Of a stretch of 64,000 nucleotides of DNA, positions 49,417 to 59,567 are shown piece by piece. Numbering within the stretch: the stretch's first letter is position 1; each line of letters starts with the position of its first letter. A program made the translations under genes and the position numbers. The DNA comes from Brevibacterium picturae (GTDB lineage Bacteria; Actinomycetota; Actinomycetes; Actinomycetales; Brevibacteriaceae). The notes beneath the pieces were generated by a model. That model was not told the origin of the DNA. It saw nothing but the letters and a program-made list of their open reading frames with translations, and did not search any database. The stretch covers positions 3,410,001-3,474,000 of the forward strand of contig NZ_LT629739.1 of assembly GCF_900105045.1 (NCBI RefSeq), written 5' to 3'.

Positions 49417-50087
49417 TGTGGACTGTGGCGGCTGCGGCTATCGGCGCGGCAGCCTATGGGCTGAGTCGACCCGGGGTGCGCGCGACACTGCGCGAAGACC
49501 TCGATACCGTTCGCAGGCGCGACCCCGCGGCCACCAACGATTTCGTCTCGCTGGTCTCTTATCCGGGCATGCATGCGATCTGGGCCCACCGCGGCCTGCA
49601 CCGACTGTGGGGCAACGACACCGCAAAGGTGCCGGCCAGGCTGATGTCACAGGCCGTGCGGACCCTGACCGGCGTCGAGATCCATCCCGGTGCGCAGATA
49701 GGGCGACGGTTCTTCATCGACCACGCCAACGGAGTCGTCATCGGCGAAACATCGGAGATCGGCGACGACGTCATGCTCTACCACCAGGTCACCTTGGGCG
49801 GGACGTCGATGGAGCAGGCGAAGCGCCACCCGACCATCGGCAACCATGTCCTCGTCGGTGCTGGTGCGAAGATCCTCGGGCCGGTCGTGGTGGGCGACAA
49901 CTCCTCGGTGGGTGCCAATGCGGTCGTCGTCAAAGACGTCGCCTCCGACTCGAGCGCAGTCGGAATCCCCGCAAAAGTCAGGCCCTACAAGAAGCTCACC
50001 AGCGCCGAGGCGGGCGGGCCTAACGCCGATGACACGCGTTCGAAGTACGCCGACTTCGAACTGATCGACCCAGCCATCTGGATCTGA
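49407..50087 (+). CDS. cysE: Serine O-acetyltransferase
   Basis: A 226-residue left-handed beta-helix acyltransferase that makes O-acetylserine for CysK. Hexapeptide repeats run from [18 protein letters not shown] to [20 protein letters not shown]. The catalytic His is in [17 protein letters not shown] and [15 protein letters not shown]. The C-terminus ends in Ile, as needed for docking into the CysK active site. The N-terminus is the short (EpsC-like) type with a hydrophobic first segment. Confidence 0.95.
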   Translation: MKALWTVAAAAIGAAAYGLSRPGVRATLREDLDTVRRRDPAATNDFVSLVSYPGMHAIWAHRGLHRLWGNDTAKVPARLMSQAVRTLTGVEIHPGAQIGRRFFIDHANGVVIGETSEIGDDVMLYHQVTLGGTSMEQAKRHPTIGNHVLVGAGAKILGPVVVGDNSSVGANAVVVKDVASDSSAVGIPAKVRPYKKLTSAEAGGPNADDTRSKYADFELIDPAIWI

Positions 50088-50153
50088 GTAGACCAGGCAT
50101 CCGGATCTGACCGGACCGTTAGTCTGGAACCAACTGTTCCAAAGACATCATTC

Positions 50154-50210
50154 GCCGGGCCTGCCGAGCTGACATCCCTGAGGGGATCTCGACTTAGTGG
50201 GCCCGGCTTT
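50154..50210 (+). terminator. Terminator after cysE
   Basis: The arms GCCGGGCC and GGGCCCGGC are followed by TTT. A smaller inner stem with CCCTGAGGG lies in the loop. It is placed between cysE and the flavin monooxygenase operon. Confidence 0.7.
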
Positions 50211-50308
50211 GTGTTGCCATCACAGCCCTCATTGGGGGCGGGGGAGCTGCCCCGCGACTGCGTCACGGCCCCCGGGAATACTTCCCCTCCAATGTCTGTT
50301 AAACTTTC

Positions 50309-50331
50309 AACTAGTTACTTCAAAACTGAAG
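50309..50331. promoter_or_regulatory. Candidate MarR operator of the LLM operon
   Basis: The 8-bp palindrome AACTAGTT and the inverted repeat CTTCA-AAAC-TGAAG lie in an A/T-rich patch about 50 bases before the first gene, whose last gene encodes a MarR protein. No direct evidence of binding. Confidence 0.4.
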
Positions 50332-50379
50332 CTATTCAGTTCGATGAGAGCTCGCGAGCGACGAGCAGAAGGAGCAGAC

Positions 50380-51558
50380 ATGGAATTAGGAATCTTCACT
50401 ATTGGAGACGTCACCACTGATCCCACCAATGGCACCACAGTGTCTGAGAACCAGCGGATCAAGAACACGGTCGAGATCGCCAAGAAGGCCGAAGAGGTCG
50501 GCCTCGACGTCTTCGCCACCGGGCAGCACCACAACCCGCCGTTCGTCGCACCCGCGAACCCACCGGTCCTGCTCTCGCACATCGCGGCACAGACCGAGAA
50601 GCTGCATCTGTCAACGGCCACCACGTTGATCACCACCACCGACCCGGTGCGCATCGCCGAGGACTATGCCTATGCACAGCACCTCTCCGACGGGCGCATC
50701 AGCCTGGTCATGGGACGCGGCAACACCGGACCCGTCTACCCCTGGTTCGGCAAGGACATCCGCTCGGGCATCCCTCTGGCGGTCGAGAACTACAACCTGC
50801 TCTACCGTCTCTGGCGAGAGAAGAACCTCGACTGGGAAGGCAAGTTCCGCACACCCCTCAACGGGTTCACCGTCACACCGACACCACTCGACGATGTCCC
50901 GCCCTTCGTGTGGCACGGATCGATCCGCAGCCCCGAAATCGCTGAGCAGGCCGCCTACTACGGCGACGGCTACTTCCACAACAACATCTTCTGGCCCATG
51001 TCGCACACCGCCCGCATGGTCCAGCTCTACCGCCAGCGCTACGAATACTACGGACACGGAGCGGCGAACCAGGCGATCGTGGGACTCGGTGGTCAGGTGT
51101 TCATGCGCAAGAACTCGCAGGACGCCGTCAACGAGTTCCGCCCGTACTTCGACAACGCACCGGTCTACGGCCACGGGCCCAGCCTCGAGGACTTCTCGAC
51201 CCAGACCCCGCTGACTGTCGGATCACCCCAACAGGTCATCGAACGCACCCTGAGCTTCCGCGACTGGGCCGGGGACTACCAGCGTCAGCTCTTCCTCATC
51301 GACCATGCGGGGCTGCCCCAGAAGACGGTGCTGGAACAGCTCGACCTCCTCGGCGAGGAAGTCGTTCCCGTCCTGCGGAAGGAATTCGCGAAGAATCGTC
51401 CCGCCGATGTCCCCGACGCACCGACCCACGAATCACTCGTCATCCGTCACCGCGAAGGCCGGGACCCCATCCCCGGCGGCGGACCCGGATCGCGTGCCTA
51501 TGCCGACCGTCAGGCCAAGGCCGCAGAGCAGAAAGACACCCAAGGAGCTGATCGTTGA
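50380..51558 (+). CDS. LLM-class FMN-dependent monooxygenase (CE1758 type)
   Basis: A 392-residue luciferase-like TIM barrel. Seen: MELGIFTIGDVTTDPTNGTT, DVFATGQHHNPPFVAP, LGTA-like LSTATTLITTTDPVRIAEDY and GRISLVMGRGNTGPVYPWFG. It uses reduced FMN and O2 to oxidise a small substrate. AGAAGGAG precedes the ATG by five bases. Its stop overlaps the FMN reductase start (TGATG), giving a two-component system. The substrate is unknown. Confidence 0.9.
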   Translation: MELGIFTIGDVTTDPTNGTTVSENQRIKNTVEIAKKAEEVGLDVFATGQHHNPPFVAPANPPVLLSHIAAQTEKLHLSTATTLITTTDPVRIAEDYAYAQHLSDGRISLVMGRGNTGPVYPWFGKDIRSGIPLAVENYNLLYRLWREKNLDWEGKFRTPLNGFTVTPTPLDDVPPFVWHGSIRSPEIAEQAAYYGDGYFHNNIFWPMSHTARMVQLYRQRYEYYGHGAANQAIVGLGGQVFMRKNSQDAVNEFRPYFDNAPVYGHGPSLEDFSTQTPLTVGSPQQVIERTLSFRDWAGDYQRQLFLIDHAGLPQKTVLEQLDLLGEEVVPVLRKEFAKNRPADVPDAPTHESLVIRHREGRDPIPGGGPGSRAYADRQAKAAEQKDTQGADR

Positions 51559-52247
51559 TGCGGATACTGAGCATCACCACCTCGCTGAGCGAGGACTCGA
51601 CCACACTGAAACTGGCGAACAAGATCACTGCGGCTGCCACCTCGGCGGCAGACGATGCGGGCCTGAGCCCGGAGACCGATCACGTCAACGTGCGGAACCT
51701 GAGCTCGGACCTCACGGATATGGCCCTGACCGGGTTCTGCTCGGAGAACCTCGAGGCGGCATTTGCCCACGTCGCTGAGTCGGACGTGATCGTCACCGTC
51801 GCACCCGTGTACAAGGTCGCACCGGTGGGACTGCACACCCTGTTCTGGCAGCTCATCGACGAGAAGGCACTGGCGAACAAGCCCGTGCTCATCGGCTCCA
51901 CCGGCGGCACACCACGGCATTCGATGGCAGGAGAGACCGTGCTGCGCCCGATGTTGTCCTACCTCAAGGGCATCGTCGTGCCGACGACGGTCTTCGCCGC
52001 CACCGATGACTGGGGCAGCGTCGAGGGCGGTCGCAGCCTCAACGCCCGGATCGCTCAGGCCAGCGAGGAGCTGATCGGTCTGGCGGCGAGCCTGGGCGGT
52101 GTCGCTGCTGCTCCGCATGCGGGGGCCGAAGCCTCGTCCGCGTCGACCGGTGAGTTCGGCCGTCCCGGGGCGCGGCGGAATCCGAGCATCGATGATGAGT
52201 TCAATCCCGAGTTCATCACCCCGTTCTCTCAGCTTCTCGAGGGCTGA
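51558..52247 (+). CDS. NAD(P)H-dependent FMN reductase (CE1759 type)
   Basis: A 229-residue flavodoxin-like reductase that supplies FMNH2 to the monooxygenase upstream. The FMN-binding start is MRILSITTSLSEDSTTLKLA. Next come VTVAPVYKVAPVGLHTLFWQ and IGSTGGTPRHSMAGE. It is longer than plain SsuE types because of a Ser/Ala/Gly linker near the C-terminus and an acidic last 25 residues typical of the CE1759 group. The ATG overlaps the upstream stop. Confidence 0.9.
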   Translation: MRILSITTSLSEDSTTLKLANKITAAATSAADDAGLSPETDHVNVRNLSSDLTDMALTGFCSENLEAAFAHVAESDVIVTVAPVYKVAPVGLHTLFWQLIDEKALANKPVLIGSTGGTPRHSMAGETVLRPMLSYLKGIVVPTTVFAATDDWGSVEGGRSLNARIAQASEELIGLAASLGGVAAAPHAGAEASSASTGEFGRPGARRNPSIDDEFNPEFITPFSQLLEG

Positions 52248-52249
52248 CG

Positions 52250-52714
52250 ATGGTTGAGATCAAGCTCGGCCGGAATCGTGACGCCCTCGCGCAGAGGTCG
52301 TGGAGGGTGTACTTCGAGACCTCTCAGCGCATCAGACAGAACCTCGAGGGAAACCTCAAGGACCGTGCCGGGCTGACCGTCAGCGATTACAACACGCTGC
52401 TGCTGCTGTGGGAAGAGCCGACCCACACGCTGACGATGAGCGTGCTGGCCAGGAAGCTGGTGTTCTCACCGTCACGGCTGAACTATCGGATCAAGGTGCT
52501 CGAAGACGCCGGTCTGGTGACGAAGACGGAATGCGCGGACGACAAACGGGCACACAACGTCGACCTCACCGAGGCTGGGGCCCAGGCCTTCCTCAATGCG
52601 GGGCGCCAGCACCGGGAGAACATTGACGAGGTCTTCCTCTCCCATGTCGACGATGACGAGCTCGAGGTCATCGAGGCAGTCTTCGCACGGATCGGTAAGG
52701 CCCTGCCGGAGTAA
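52250..52714 (+). CDS. MarR-family transcriptional regulator
   Basis: A 154-residue winged-helix protein (LTVSDYNTLLLLWEEPTHTL, LARKLVFSPSRLNYRIKVLE, then the wing TECADDKRAHNVDLTEAG). It follows the FMN reductase by two bases, so the three genes form one operon that it likely controls through the palindromes upstream of 50380. The inducer may be the monooxygenase substrate. Confidence 0.9.
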   Translation: MVEIKLGRNRDALAQRSWRVYFETSQRIRQNLEGNLKDRAGLTVSDYNTLLLLWEEPTHTLTMSVLARKLVFSPSRLNYRIKVLEDAGLVTKTECADDKRAHNVDLTEAGAQAFLNAGRQHRENIDEVFLSHVDDDELEVIEAVFARIGKALPE

Positions 52715-52780
52715 GCCTGCCGGGGTCGGCTAACCAGATTGAACCTGCCCGAATGGCTCGGCTCATGGGACAATGTGTCT

Positions 52781-53728
52781 ATGTCGATCAAGACCATTGC
52801 CTTTCCAGATTCTGAACTCCGCAACCGCGTCATCGCCCGGATTCCGGCGCATCAGCGCGCCAACGTCGACCTGGTCGTCTACTCGGACGCCGATAAGTCG
52901 GCAAAGCTGAGCCGGGACGACGTCGATGTCGTCGTGCTCCCGTACCTCAACTCGGGGCCGACCATCGAACTGCTCGACGAGCTGCCGAATCTGGGACTCG
53001 TCATCACCCAGACCACCGGCTACGATCCCGTCGCGCACCTGCCGGAGCGCGGAATCCAAGTCGCGACCGCCTCGGGTGTGCACACCGGCGGCACGGCCGA
53101 ACTCGCCCTGACCCTGACTCTGGCGAGCCTGCGCGGCATCGACGATGCGGTTCGCGCGCAGGGCGCGAGGATCTGGAACCACAAGCGCAACCGCTCCCTG
53201 CAAGACCGCCGCGTCATGATCATCGGCGTCGGCGAGATCGGCTCCGCGATCGCCGACCGGTTCGCACCCTTCGAGGTCGACCTCACGCGGGTCGCGACCA
53301 CCGCACGCGAAGACGCTCGCGGGAAGATCCACAGTGTCGATGAACTGCCGACGCTCCTTCCCCACACCGAGGTCGTCGTCCTCATCACGCCGCTGACCGA
53401 GGCGACGAACAAGCTCGTCGACAAAGACTTCCTCGCCCGGCTGCCCGACAACGCACTCATCGTCAACGTCGCCCGCGGCAAGGTCGTCGACACCGACGCG
53501 CTCGTGGCCGAACTGAGCACCGGTCGCCTGCACGCCGCACTCGACGTCATGGACCCCGAGCCGCTACCGGAGAACCATCCGCTGTGGGGGAGTCCGAACA
53601 CTCTCATCACACCCCATGAGGGAGGCGACACCTCGGCGTTCGAACCTCGGGTGGTGCAGGTTCTGGCCGAGCAGGTGCGCCGACTCAACGATGGCGAACA
53701 GCCGCTCAACCTCGTCTCGACGGAGTGA
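52781..53728 (+). CDS. D-isomer-specific 2-hydroxyacid dehydrogenase
   Basis: A 315-residue NAD(P) enzyme. The nucleotide motif is MIIGVGEIGSAIADRF. The catalytic Arg is in NVARGKVVDTDAL, the Glu near DVMDPEPLPENH and the His in ITPHEGGDTSAF. It interconverts a 2-keto acid and a D-2-hydroxy acid; the substrate is not evident. The ATG at 52781 fits the family start. It lies before ilvD and is separated from it by tandem repeats. Confidence 0.88.
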   Translation: MSIKTIAFPDSELRNRVIARIPAHQRANVDLVVYSDADKSAKLSRDDVDVVVLPYLNSGPTIELLDELPNLGLVITQTTGYDPVAHLPERGIQVATASGVHTGGTAELALTLTLASLRGIDDAVRAQGARIWNHKRNRSLQDRRVMIIGVGEIGSAIADRFAPFEVDLTRVATTAREDARGKIHSVDELPTLLPHTEVVVLITPLTEATNKLVDKDFLARLPDNALIVNVARGKVVDTDALVAELSTGRLHAALDVMDPEPLPENHPLWGSPNTLITPHEGGDTSAFEPRVVQVLAEQVRRLNDGEQPLNLVSTE

Positions 53729-53764
53729 CCTGGCCCCGCGCCACTAGGTGATTTGGCCCCGCCA

Positions 53765-53833
53765 CACTCAGTGAACTGACGCAGCTTCACTGAGTGAACC
53801 GACGCGACTTCACTCAGTGAACTCAGCGCACTC
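53765..53833 (+). repeat. Three tandem 23-bp repeats upstream of ilvD
   Basis: Copies start at 53765, 53788 and 53811 with exact 23-base period. Each begins CACTSAGTGAAC, and TTCACTSAGTGAA in the later copies is a palindrome. The tails vary (GACGCAGC, GACGCGAC, AGCGCAC). They sit about 80-145 bases before ilvD and could be tandem regulator sites or a mini-satellite. Confidence 0.75.
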
Positions 53834-53910
53834 GGGCGAACTGCTCGAAACAAGTTCCAACATGCGAGAACTTGGCCTATGCAGTGTGGACTCGGGCGTA
53901 GAGTGCCTGC

Positions 53911-55623
53911 ATGAGCATTGATACGAACTCCACCACCGCGGACATCAAACCCCGTTCTCGCGACGTCACCGACGGTCTCGAAGCCACAGCGGCACGCGGC
54001 ATGCTGCGTGCCGTCGGAATGGGCGATGACGATTGGGTCAAGCCACAGATCGCCATCGCGACCTCCTGGAACGAGATCACACCGTGCAACATGTCTCTCC
54101 AGCGCCTCGGCCAGGCCGCCAAAGAAGGCGTTCACGAATCAGGCGGATTCCCTCTGGAGTTCGGCACCATCTCGGTCTCCGACGGCATCTCCATGGGCCA
54201 CGAGGGCATGCACTACTCGCTGGTCTCACGCGAAGTCATCACCGACTCCGTCGAGACCGTGATGAGCGCCGAGCGGCTCGACGGATCCGTTCTCATGGCC
54301 GGCTGTGACAAGTCGATCCCGGGCATGCTTATGGCATCGGCCCGTCTCGGCCTCTCCAGCGTCTTCCTCTACAACGGCTCGATCATGCCGGGCACCGCGA
54401 AGATGTCTGACGGCACCGAGAAGGAAGTCACCCTCATCGACGCCTTCGAGGCTGTCGGGGCCTGCCGTGCGGGAACCATCACCCAGGGCGACGTCGACGC
54501 CATCGAGCGCGCCGTCTGCCCAGGTGAGGGTGCCTGCGGTGGCATGTACACCGCCAACACCATGGCCTCGGCCGCCGAGGCCATGGGTATGTCTCTGCCC
54601 GGATCGGCCGCACCCCCGGCCATCCACCGCAACCGCACGATGTTCGCCCGCAAATCCGGTGACGCTGTCGTCAACCTGCTGCGCCAGGGCATCACGACCA
54701 AGGACATCATCACCCGCGAATCGCTGCACAACGCGATCGCCGTGGTCATGGCCTTCGGCGGATCGACCAACGCGGTTCTCCACCTCCTGGCCATCGCCCA
54801 CGAGGCCGGGGTTGAGCTCAAGCTCGATGATTTCAACGAGATCGGCGACAAGGTCCCGCACCTGGGCAACGTCAAGCCCTTCGGCCAGTACGTGATGAAC
54901 GACGTCTTCAAGATCGGCGGCGTGCCGGTGATCATGAAGGCTCTGCTCGACAACGGCCTGCTCAACGGCGACTGCATGACCGTGACCGGCAAGACCGTGG
55001 CCGAGAACCTTGAGAGTATCAACCCGCCGGACCCCGACGGCAAGATCCTGCGCGCGCTCAACAATCCGATCCACGCCACCGGCGGGCTCACCGTGCTCAA
55101 GGGCTCGATGGCCCCTGAAGGTGCGGTTGTGAAGTCGGCCGGCTTCGACGCCGATGTCTTCGAGGGCACCGCGCGCGTGTTCAACCAGGAGAAGCCGGCC
55201 ATGGATGCCGTGCTGAACGGCGAGCTGAAGAAGGGCGACGTCGTCGTCATCCGCTACGAAGGCCCCAAGGGCGGTCCCGGCATGCGCGAGATGCTGGCCA
55301 TCACCGGCGCGATCAAGGGCGCCGGCATCGGCAAGGACGTCCTGCTCATCACCGACGGACGCTTCTCGGGCGGGTCCACCGGACTGTGCATCGGCCACGT
55401 GGCTCCCGAAGCCGTCGACGGCGGTCCGATCGCTCTCGTCGAGGACGGCGACAAGATCACCGTCGACATCGCTGCGCGATCCATCGAACTCCATGTCGAT
55501 GAGGAGGTCCTCGCCGAGCGTCGCAAGACCTGGACGCTGCCGGAGAACCACCGGCTGACCGGGGTCCTCGGAAAGTACGCGAAGCTCGTGCAGTCGGCCT
55601 CCACCGGAGCCGTCTGCTTCTGA
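53911..55623 (+). CDS. ilvD: Dihydroxy-acid dehydratase
   Basis: A 570-residue Fe-S enzyme for the third shared step of valine, leucine and isoleucine synthesis. The cluster cysteines are in [13 protein letters not shown] and [16 protein letters not shown]. The Mg and substrate region [13 protein letters not shown] and the C-terminal [19 protein letters not shown] (catalytic Ser) are intact. No other ilv gene lies near. It is followed by a perfect terminator built from two copies of the dispersed 10-mer. Confidence 0.97.
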   Translation: MSIDTNSTTADIKPRSRDVTDGLEATAARGMLRAVGMGDDDWVKPQIAIATSWNEITPCNMSLQRLGQAAKEGVHESGGFPLEFGTISVSDGISMGHEGMHYSLVSREVITDSVETVMSAERLDGSVLMAGCDKSIPGMLMASARLGLSSVFLYNGSIMPGTAKMSDGTEKEVTLIDAFEAVGACRAGTITQGDVDAIERAVCPGEGACGGMYTANTMASAAEAMGMSLPGSAAPPAIHRNRTMFARKSGDAVVNLLRQGITTKDIITRESLHNAIAVVMAFGGSTNAVLHLLAIAHEAGVELKLDDFNEIGDKVPHLGNVKPFGQYVMNDVFKIGGVPVIMKALLDNGLLNGDCMTVTGKTVAENLESINPPDPDGKILRALNNPIHATGGLTVLKGSMAPEGAVVKSAGFDADVFEGTARVFNQEKPAMDAVLNGELKKGDVVVIRYEGPKGGPGMREMLAITGAIKGAGIGKDVLLITDGRFSGGSTGLCIGHVAPEAVDGGPIALVEDGDKITVDIAARSIELHVDEEVLAERRKTWTLPENHRLTGVLGKYAKLVQSASTGAVCF

Positions 55624-55689
55624 GCAGGAATCACCCGATAAACTGATCATCGAATAGCCTCCCCACCGCTGAGCAGGGGAGTGATCCAT

Positions 55690-55729
55690 CGCCGAGGCGG
55701 TGCGGACCAACGTCCGCACCGCCTCGGCG
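55690..55729 (+). terminator. Perfect 18-bp terminator of ilvD formed by two inverted copies of the dispersed motif
   Basis: CGCCGAGGCGGTGCGGAC, loop CAAC, then the exact complement. Each arm begins with the 11-mer CGCCGAGGCGG that recurs all over the window. There is no T run, but stem strength is very high. Confidence 0.85.
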
Positions 55730-55764
55730 AGCATCAGGGACCGACTAAGACGAGAAGGACGAGT

Positions 55765-56706
55765 ATGCGCATTGTTGTGCTCGATGACTACCAGAATGTG
55801 GCATCAGGTTATGCGGATTGGCAGGCGCTCGGGGCCGAGGTCCAATTCGTCTCCCGCCCGATCCGCGACACCGTGGATCTCGTGTCGACCTTGGCCAGCG
55901 CCGAGGTTGTCGTTGCCATGCGTGAGCGCACCCGCTTCTCTGCCGACTGTCTGAGACAGCTGCCGGACCTGAGGCTGCTGGTGACCACTGGCAGAGTTAA
56001 CGCCTCCATCGATCTGGACGCCGCGCGAGCGCAGGGGATCACGGTCTGCGGGACAGAATCGACCACCTCGGCGACTCCAGAGCTGACGTGGGGACTCATC
56101 CTCTCGGTTCTGCGCAGCATCCCGACGGAAGACTCCGCTGTGCGCTCGGGCGGCTGGCAGTCCACCGTGGGCGGTGACCTCTTCGGGCACCGGCTCGGCG
56201 TCATCGGGCTGGGCAGACTGGGCACCCAGGTCGCCCGTGTTGGGGCCGCATTCGGCATGGACGTTGTGGCCTGGAGCCAGAACCTCGATGTCGCGCGGGC
56301 AGCCGATGTCGGGGCACATGCGGTAAGTAAGGAGGAGCTCTTCGCCACTTCCGACGTCCTGTCAGTGCACTACAAGCTCAGCGAACGCAGTCGCGGGCTC
56401 GTCGCAGCCCGGGAACTGGCACTGATGAAGCCGACGAGTGTTCTCATCAACACCTCGCGGGCGGGTCTCGTCGACACCGATGCGCTGATGGCCGCTTTGC
56501 ACGGGGGGCGCATCCGCGGAGCCGGAATCGACGTATACGACTCCGAGCCGCTGTCGGCCGACCACCCTCTGCGCAGCACGCCGAGGACCGTGCTGACACC
56601 GCATCTGGGCTACGTCACCGAGGACACGTACCGGATCTTCTTCACCCAGGCCGTCGATGACATCGCAGCATGGGCGGCAGGGGAGCCGATCCGCCAGCTC
56701 ACGTGA
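55765..56706 (+). CDS. D-isomer-specific 2-hydroxyacid dehydrogenase (phosphoglycerate-dehydrogenase-like)
   Basis: A 313-residue NAD enzyme: MRIVVLDDYQNVASGYADW, VIGLGRLGTQVARVGAAFG, catalytic Arg in INTSRAGLVDTDALM, Glu after VYDSEPLSADH and His in VLTPHLGYVTEDTYR. GAGAAGGA lies eight bases before the ATG. The lack of an ACT domain and its context argue against a serine-pathway enzyme. The substrate is unknown. It is a second family member on the other side of ilvD, with about 942 bp against 948 bp for the first. Confidence 0.9.
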   Translation: MRIVVLDDYQNVASGYADWQALGAEVQFVSRPIRDTVDLVSTLASAEVVVAMRERTRFSADCLRQLPDLRLLVTTGRVNASIDLDAARAQGITVCGTESTTSATPELTWGLILSVLRSIPTEDSAVRSGGWQSTVGGDLFGHRLGVIGLGRLGTQVARVGAAFGMDVVAWSQNLDVARAADVGAHAVSKEELFATSDVLSVHYKLSERSRGLVAARELALMKPTSVLINTSRAGLVDTDALMAALHGGRIRGAGIDVYDSEPLSADHPLRSTPRTVLTPHLGYVTEDTYRIFFTQAVDDIAAWAAGEPIRQLT

Positions 56707-56713
56707 CGTCAAC

Positions 56714-56748
56714 GGCCCGCCGGAAGCGGAGATGCTCCGCGGCGGGCC
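56714..56748. terminator. Bidirectional terminator between convergent genes
   Basis: GGCCCGCC at 56714-56721 and GGCGGGCC at 56741-56748 form a stem between the dehydrogenase (plus strand) and the aldo-keto reductase (minus strand). Confidence 0.7.
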
Positions 56749-56798
56749 CTGAACGCTCAACGTCAGTTCAGTACGGAGTGTCAGGTCAGTTCAGAACG

Positions 56799-57761
<963 letters not shown>

Positions 57762-59135
57762 CTAACTTCGTCCTTCGTCGTGAGCTCGTTTCTTGCCGGT
57801 GGACTTCTCGGCGGCCTCCTGAGCCTCGTCGAAGACCGAAGGACCGCCGACGCTGGCTTCGTCGTCGTCCTCGCGCCCGGGGGTGTGCAGGTTGAACTTG
57901 ATGATTGCCCACCGGAAGAGGACGTAGTAGATCACCGCATAGGCAAGGCCTATGACGAGCAGCAGCAGGACCGGTCCGATGCCGCCTGAGAGTTCGGAGG
58001 CTCGGCCGAGGTTGAGCACGTAGTCGATGGCTCCAGCCGAGAATCCGAAGCCGGACTTGATTTCCAAGGCATTGACCAGTGCCAATGAAGTGCCGGTGAG
58101 GACTGCGTGGACCACGTAGAGCGGGAACGCGACGTAGGCGAAGGCGTACTCGAGCGGTTCGGTGATGCCCGTGATGAAGGCCGTCAGCGCCACCGAGAGC
58201 ATGATGCCGCCGACGACCTTGCGGCGCTTGGGATGGGCCGTACGGTAGATCGCGAGAGCCGCAGCCGGCAGGGCGAACATCATGATGGGGAAGAACCCGG
58301 TCATGAAGGATCCGGTCCAGGCCGCAGTTCCGTCGACTCCGCTGTAGAAGCAGGTGATGTCGCCGTGGAGCGTATCGCCCGCGGCATTCGTGCACGAGCC
58401 GAGCTGGAACCACGGCAGGTTGTTGAGCAGGTGGTGCAGACCGAAGGGAATGAGCAAGCGGTTGACCGTGCCGAAGACGAATCCCGTGCCCGGGTTCGAG
58501 CCGTGCTCCATGAGGAAACCGCCCACGCCCTTGTTGATGAGCGTGTCGAAGACTGGGTAGACGATGGCCATGACGACTGCGATGAGCATCGCCGCGACCG
58601 CCGTGACAATAGGCACGAAGCGTCTGCCGCCGAAGAACCCCAGGTAGGTGGGCAGCTTGATCCGGTGGTAGCGCTGATAGAGCAGAGCGGTGACGATGCC
58701 GACGATGATGCCGCCGAGCACACCGTAGTTGATCACCATCTCGCCGTCGCCGCTGTCCGATCCGAAGGTGGGTGCCAGAGCCGTGAACACTCCGTCGAGG
58801 ACCATATATCCGACCACGGCCGCCAGCGCTGTGGAACCGTCGGCCTTCTTCGCGAAGCCGATCGCCACGCCGACGGCGAAGATCAGCGGCAGGTTGTCGA
58901 ACAGTGCCGAACCGGCCGCGGCGAGTGTGTCGGCCACCGGTTGGAGCCACGGTGCGAACTGGGCTAAACCGTCGGCGCCGAGCATGTCCGGCTGCCCGAA
59001 CCGCTGCAGCAGTGCAGCCGCGGGAAGCACCGCGATCGGCAGCATGAGGGAGCGCCCTACGCGCTGCAGCTGCGCGAAGCCGGGGACCGACCGCTTCTTC
59101 TTCCTCGGGGCATCATCGGTGGATGCAGTGTTCAT
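57762..59135 (-). CDS. PTS transporter subunit EIIC, glucose/N-acetylglucosamine family
   Basis: A 457-residue membrane sugar channel. Family blocks: GRSLMLPIAVLPAAALLQRF, NLPLIFAVGVAIGFAKKADG, FGTVNRLLIPFGLHHLLNN and the conserved GITEPLEYAFAYVAFPLYV. The last 45 residues are an acidic, Lys-rich tail where EIIB is fused in other bacteria. Here EIIB is a separate divergent gene. AGGAGG precedes the ATG at 59135. The RpiR regulator and EIIC type hint at an amino sugar or glucose-type substrate; this is inference. Confidence 0.92.
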   Translation of the reverse strand: MNTASTDDAPRKKKRSVPGFAQLQRVGRSLMLPIAVLPAAALLQRFGQPDMLGADGLAQFAPWLQPVADTLAAAGSALFDNLPLIFAVGVAIGFAKKADGSTALAAVVGYMVLDGVFTALAPTFGSDSGDGEMVINYGVLGGIIVGIVTALLYQRYHRIKLPTYLGFFGGRRFVPIVTAVAAMLIAVVMAIVYPVFDTLINKGVGGFLMEHGSNPGTGFVFGTVNRLLIPFGLHHLLNNLPWFQLGSCTNAAGDTLHGDITCFYSGVDGTAAWTGSFMTGFFPIMMFALPAAALAIYRTAHPKRRKVVGGIMLSVALTAFITGITEPLEYAFAYVAFPLYVVHAVLTGTSLALVNALEIKSGFGFSAGAIDYVLNLGRASELSGGIGPVLLLLVIGLAYAVIYYVLFRWAIIKFNLHTPGREDDDEASVGGPSVFDEAQEAAEKSTGKKRAHDEGRS

Positions 59136-59308
59136 CGGATTCCTCCTAATCGAGATGCGCCCGGTGCAGGGGTTGCCCCGCCGACGGTGGATCGTCGGTG
59201 CAGCGTGTGCTTCCGGCAATGTCCGTGGGTCGCCGTAGACTTGTGACGAACATCGCAGAACACAACCCCGGCACCGGTACGCGAGTGCGGGAGATCAAGG
59301 CAGCTGAT

Positions 59309-59542
59309 ATGAGCAAAGCGGAGCAGATCGTCGCCGGACTGGGCGGCGCGGACAACATCGACGAGGTCGAAGCGTGCATCACGCGGCTGCGCGTCGAGGT
59401 CGCCGATGGGGACCTCGTCGACGAGCGCGCGCTCAAGGGTGCCGGAGCCTTCGGAGTCCTCGTCCAGGGAAATGGGGTGCAGGTCGTCGTCGGTCCCGAG
59501 GCCGACAATCTGGTCGACGACATCGAAGATCTGCTCGACTGA
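59309..59542 (+). CDS. PTS EIIB subunit, glucose/GlcNAc family
   Basis: A 77-residue protein whose Cys23 in EVEACITRLRVEV is the phosphorylated residue of the EIIB-Glc family. It passes phosphate from EIIA to the sugar at EIIC. The start at 59309 (MSKAEQIVAGLGG) is well placed after AAGG; a longer frame to 59198 is rejected. It is divergent from EIIC, with 173 bases between that must hold both promoters. Confidence 0.93.
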   Translation: MSKAEQIVAGLGGADNIDEVEACITRLRVEVADGDLVDERALKGAGAFGVLVQGNGVQVVVGPEADNLVDDIEDLLD

Positions 59543-59567
59543 CTCGGGGAGCTGGTTCCACGACATG

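Noticed and set aside
53765..53833. CRISPR-like array
   Set aside because: Three head-to-tail 23-bp units with no unique spacers and no cas genes; this is a simple tandem repeat.
54226..55734. 502-codon minus-strand frame across ilvD
   Set aside because: Antisense shadow of a complete IlvD with its Fe-S cysteines; composition is a mirror of ilvD codons.
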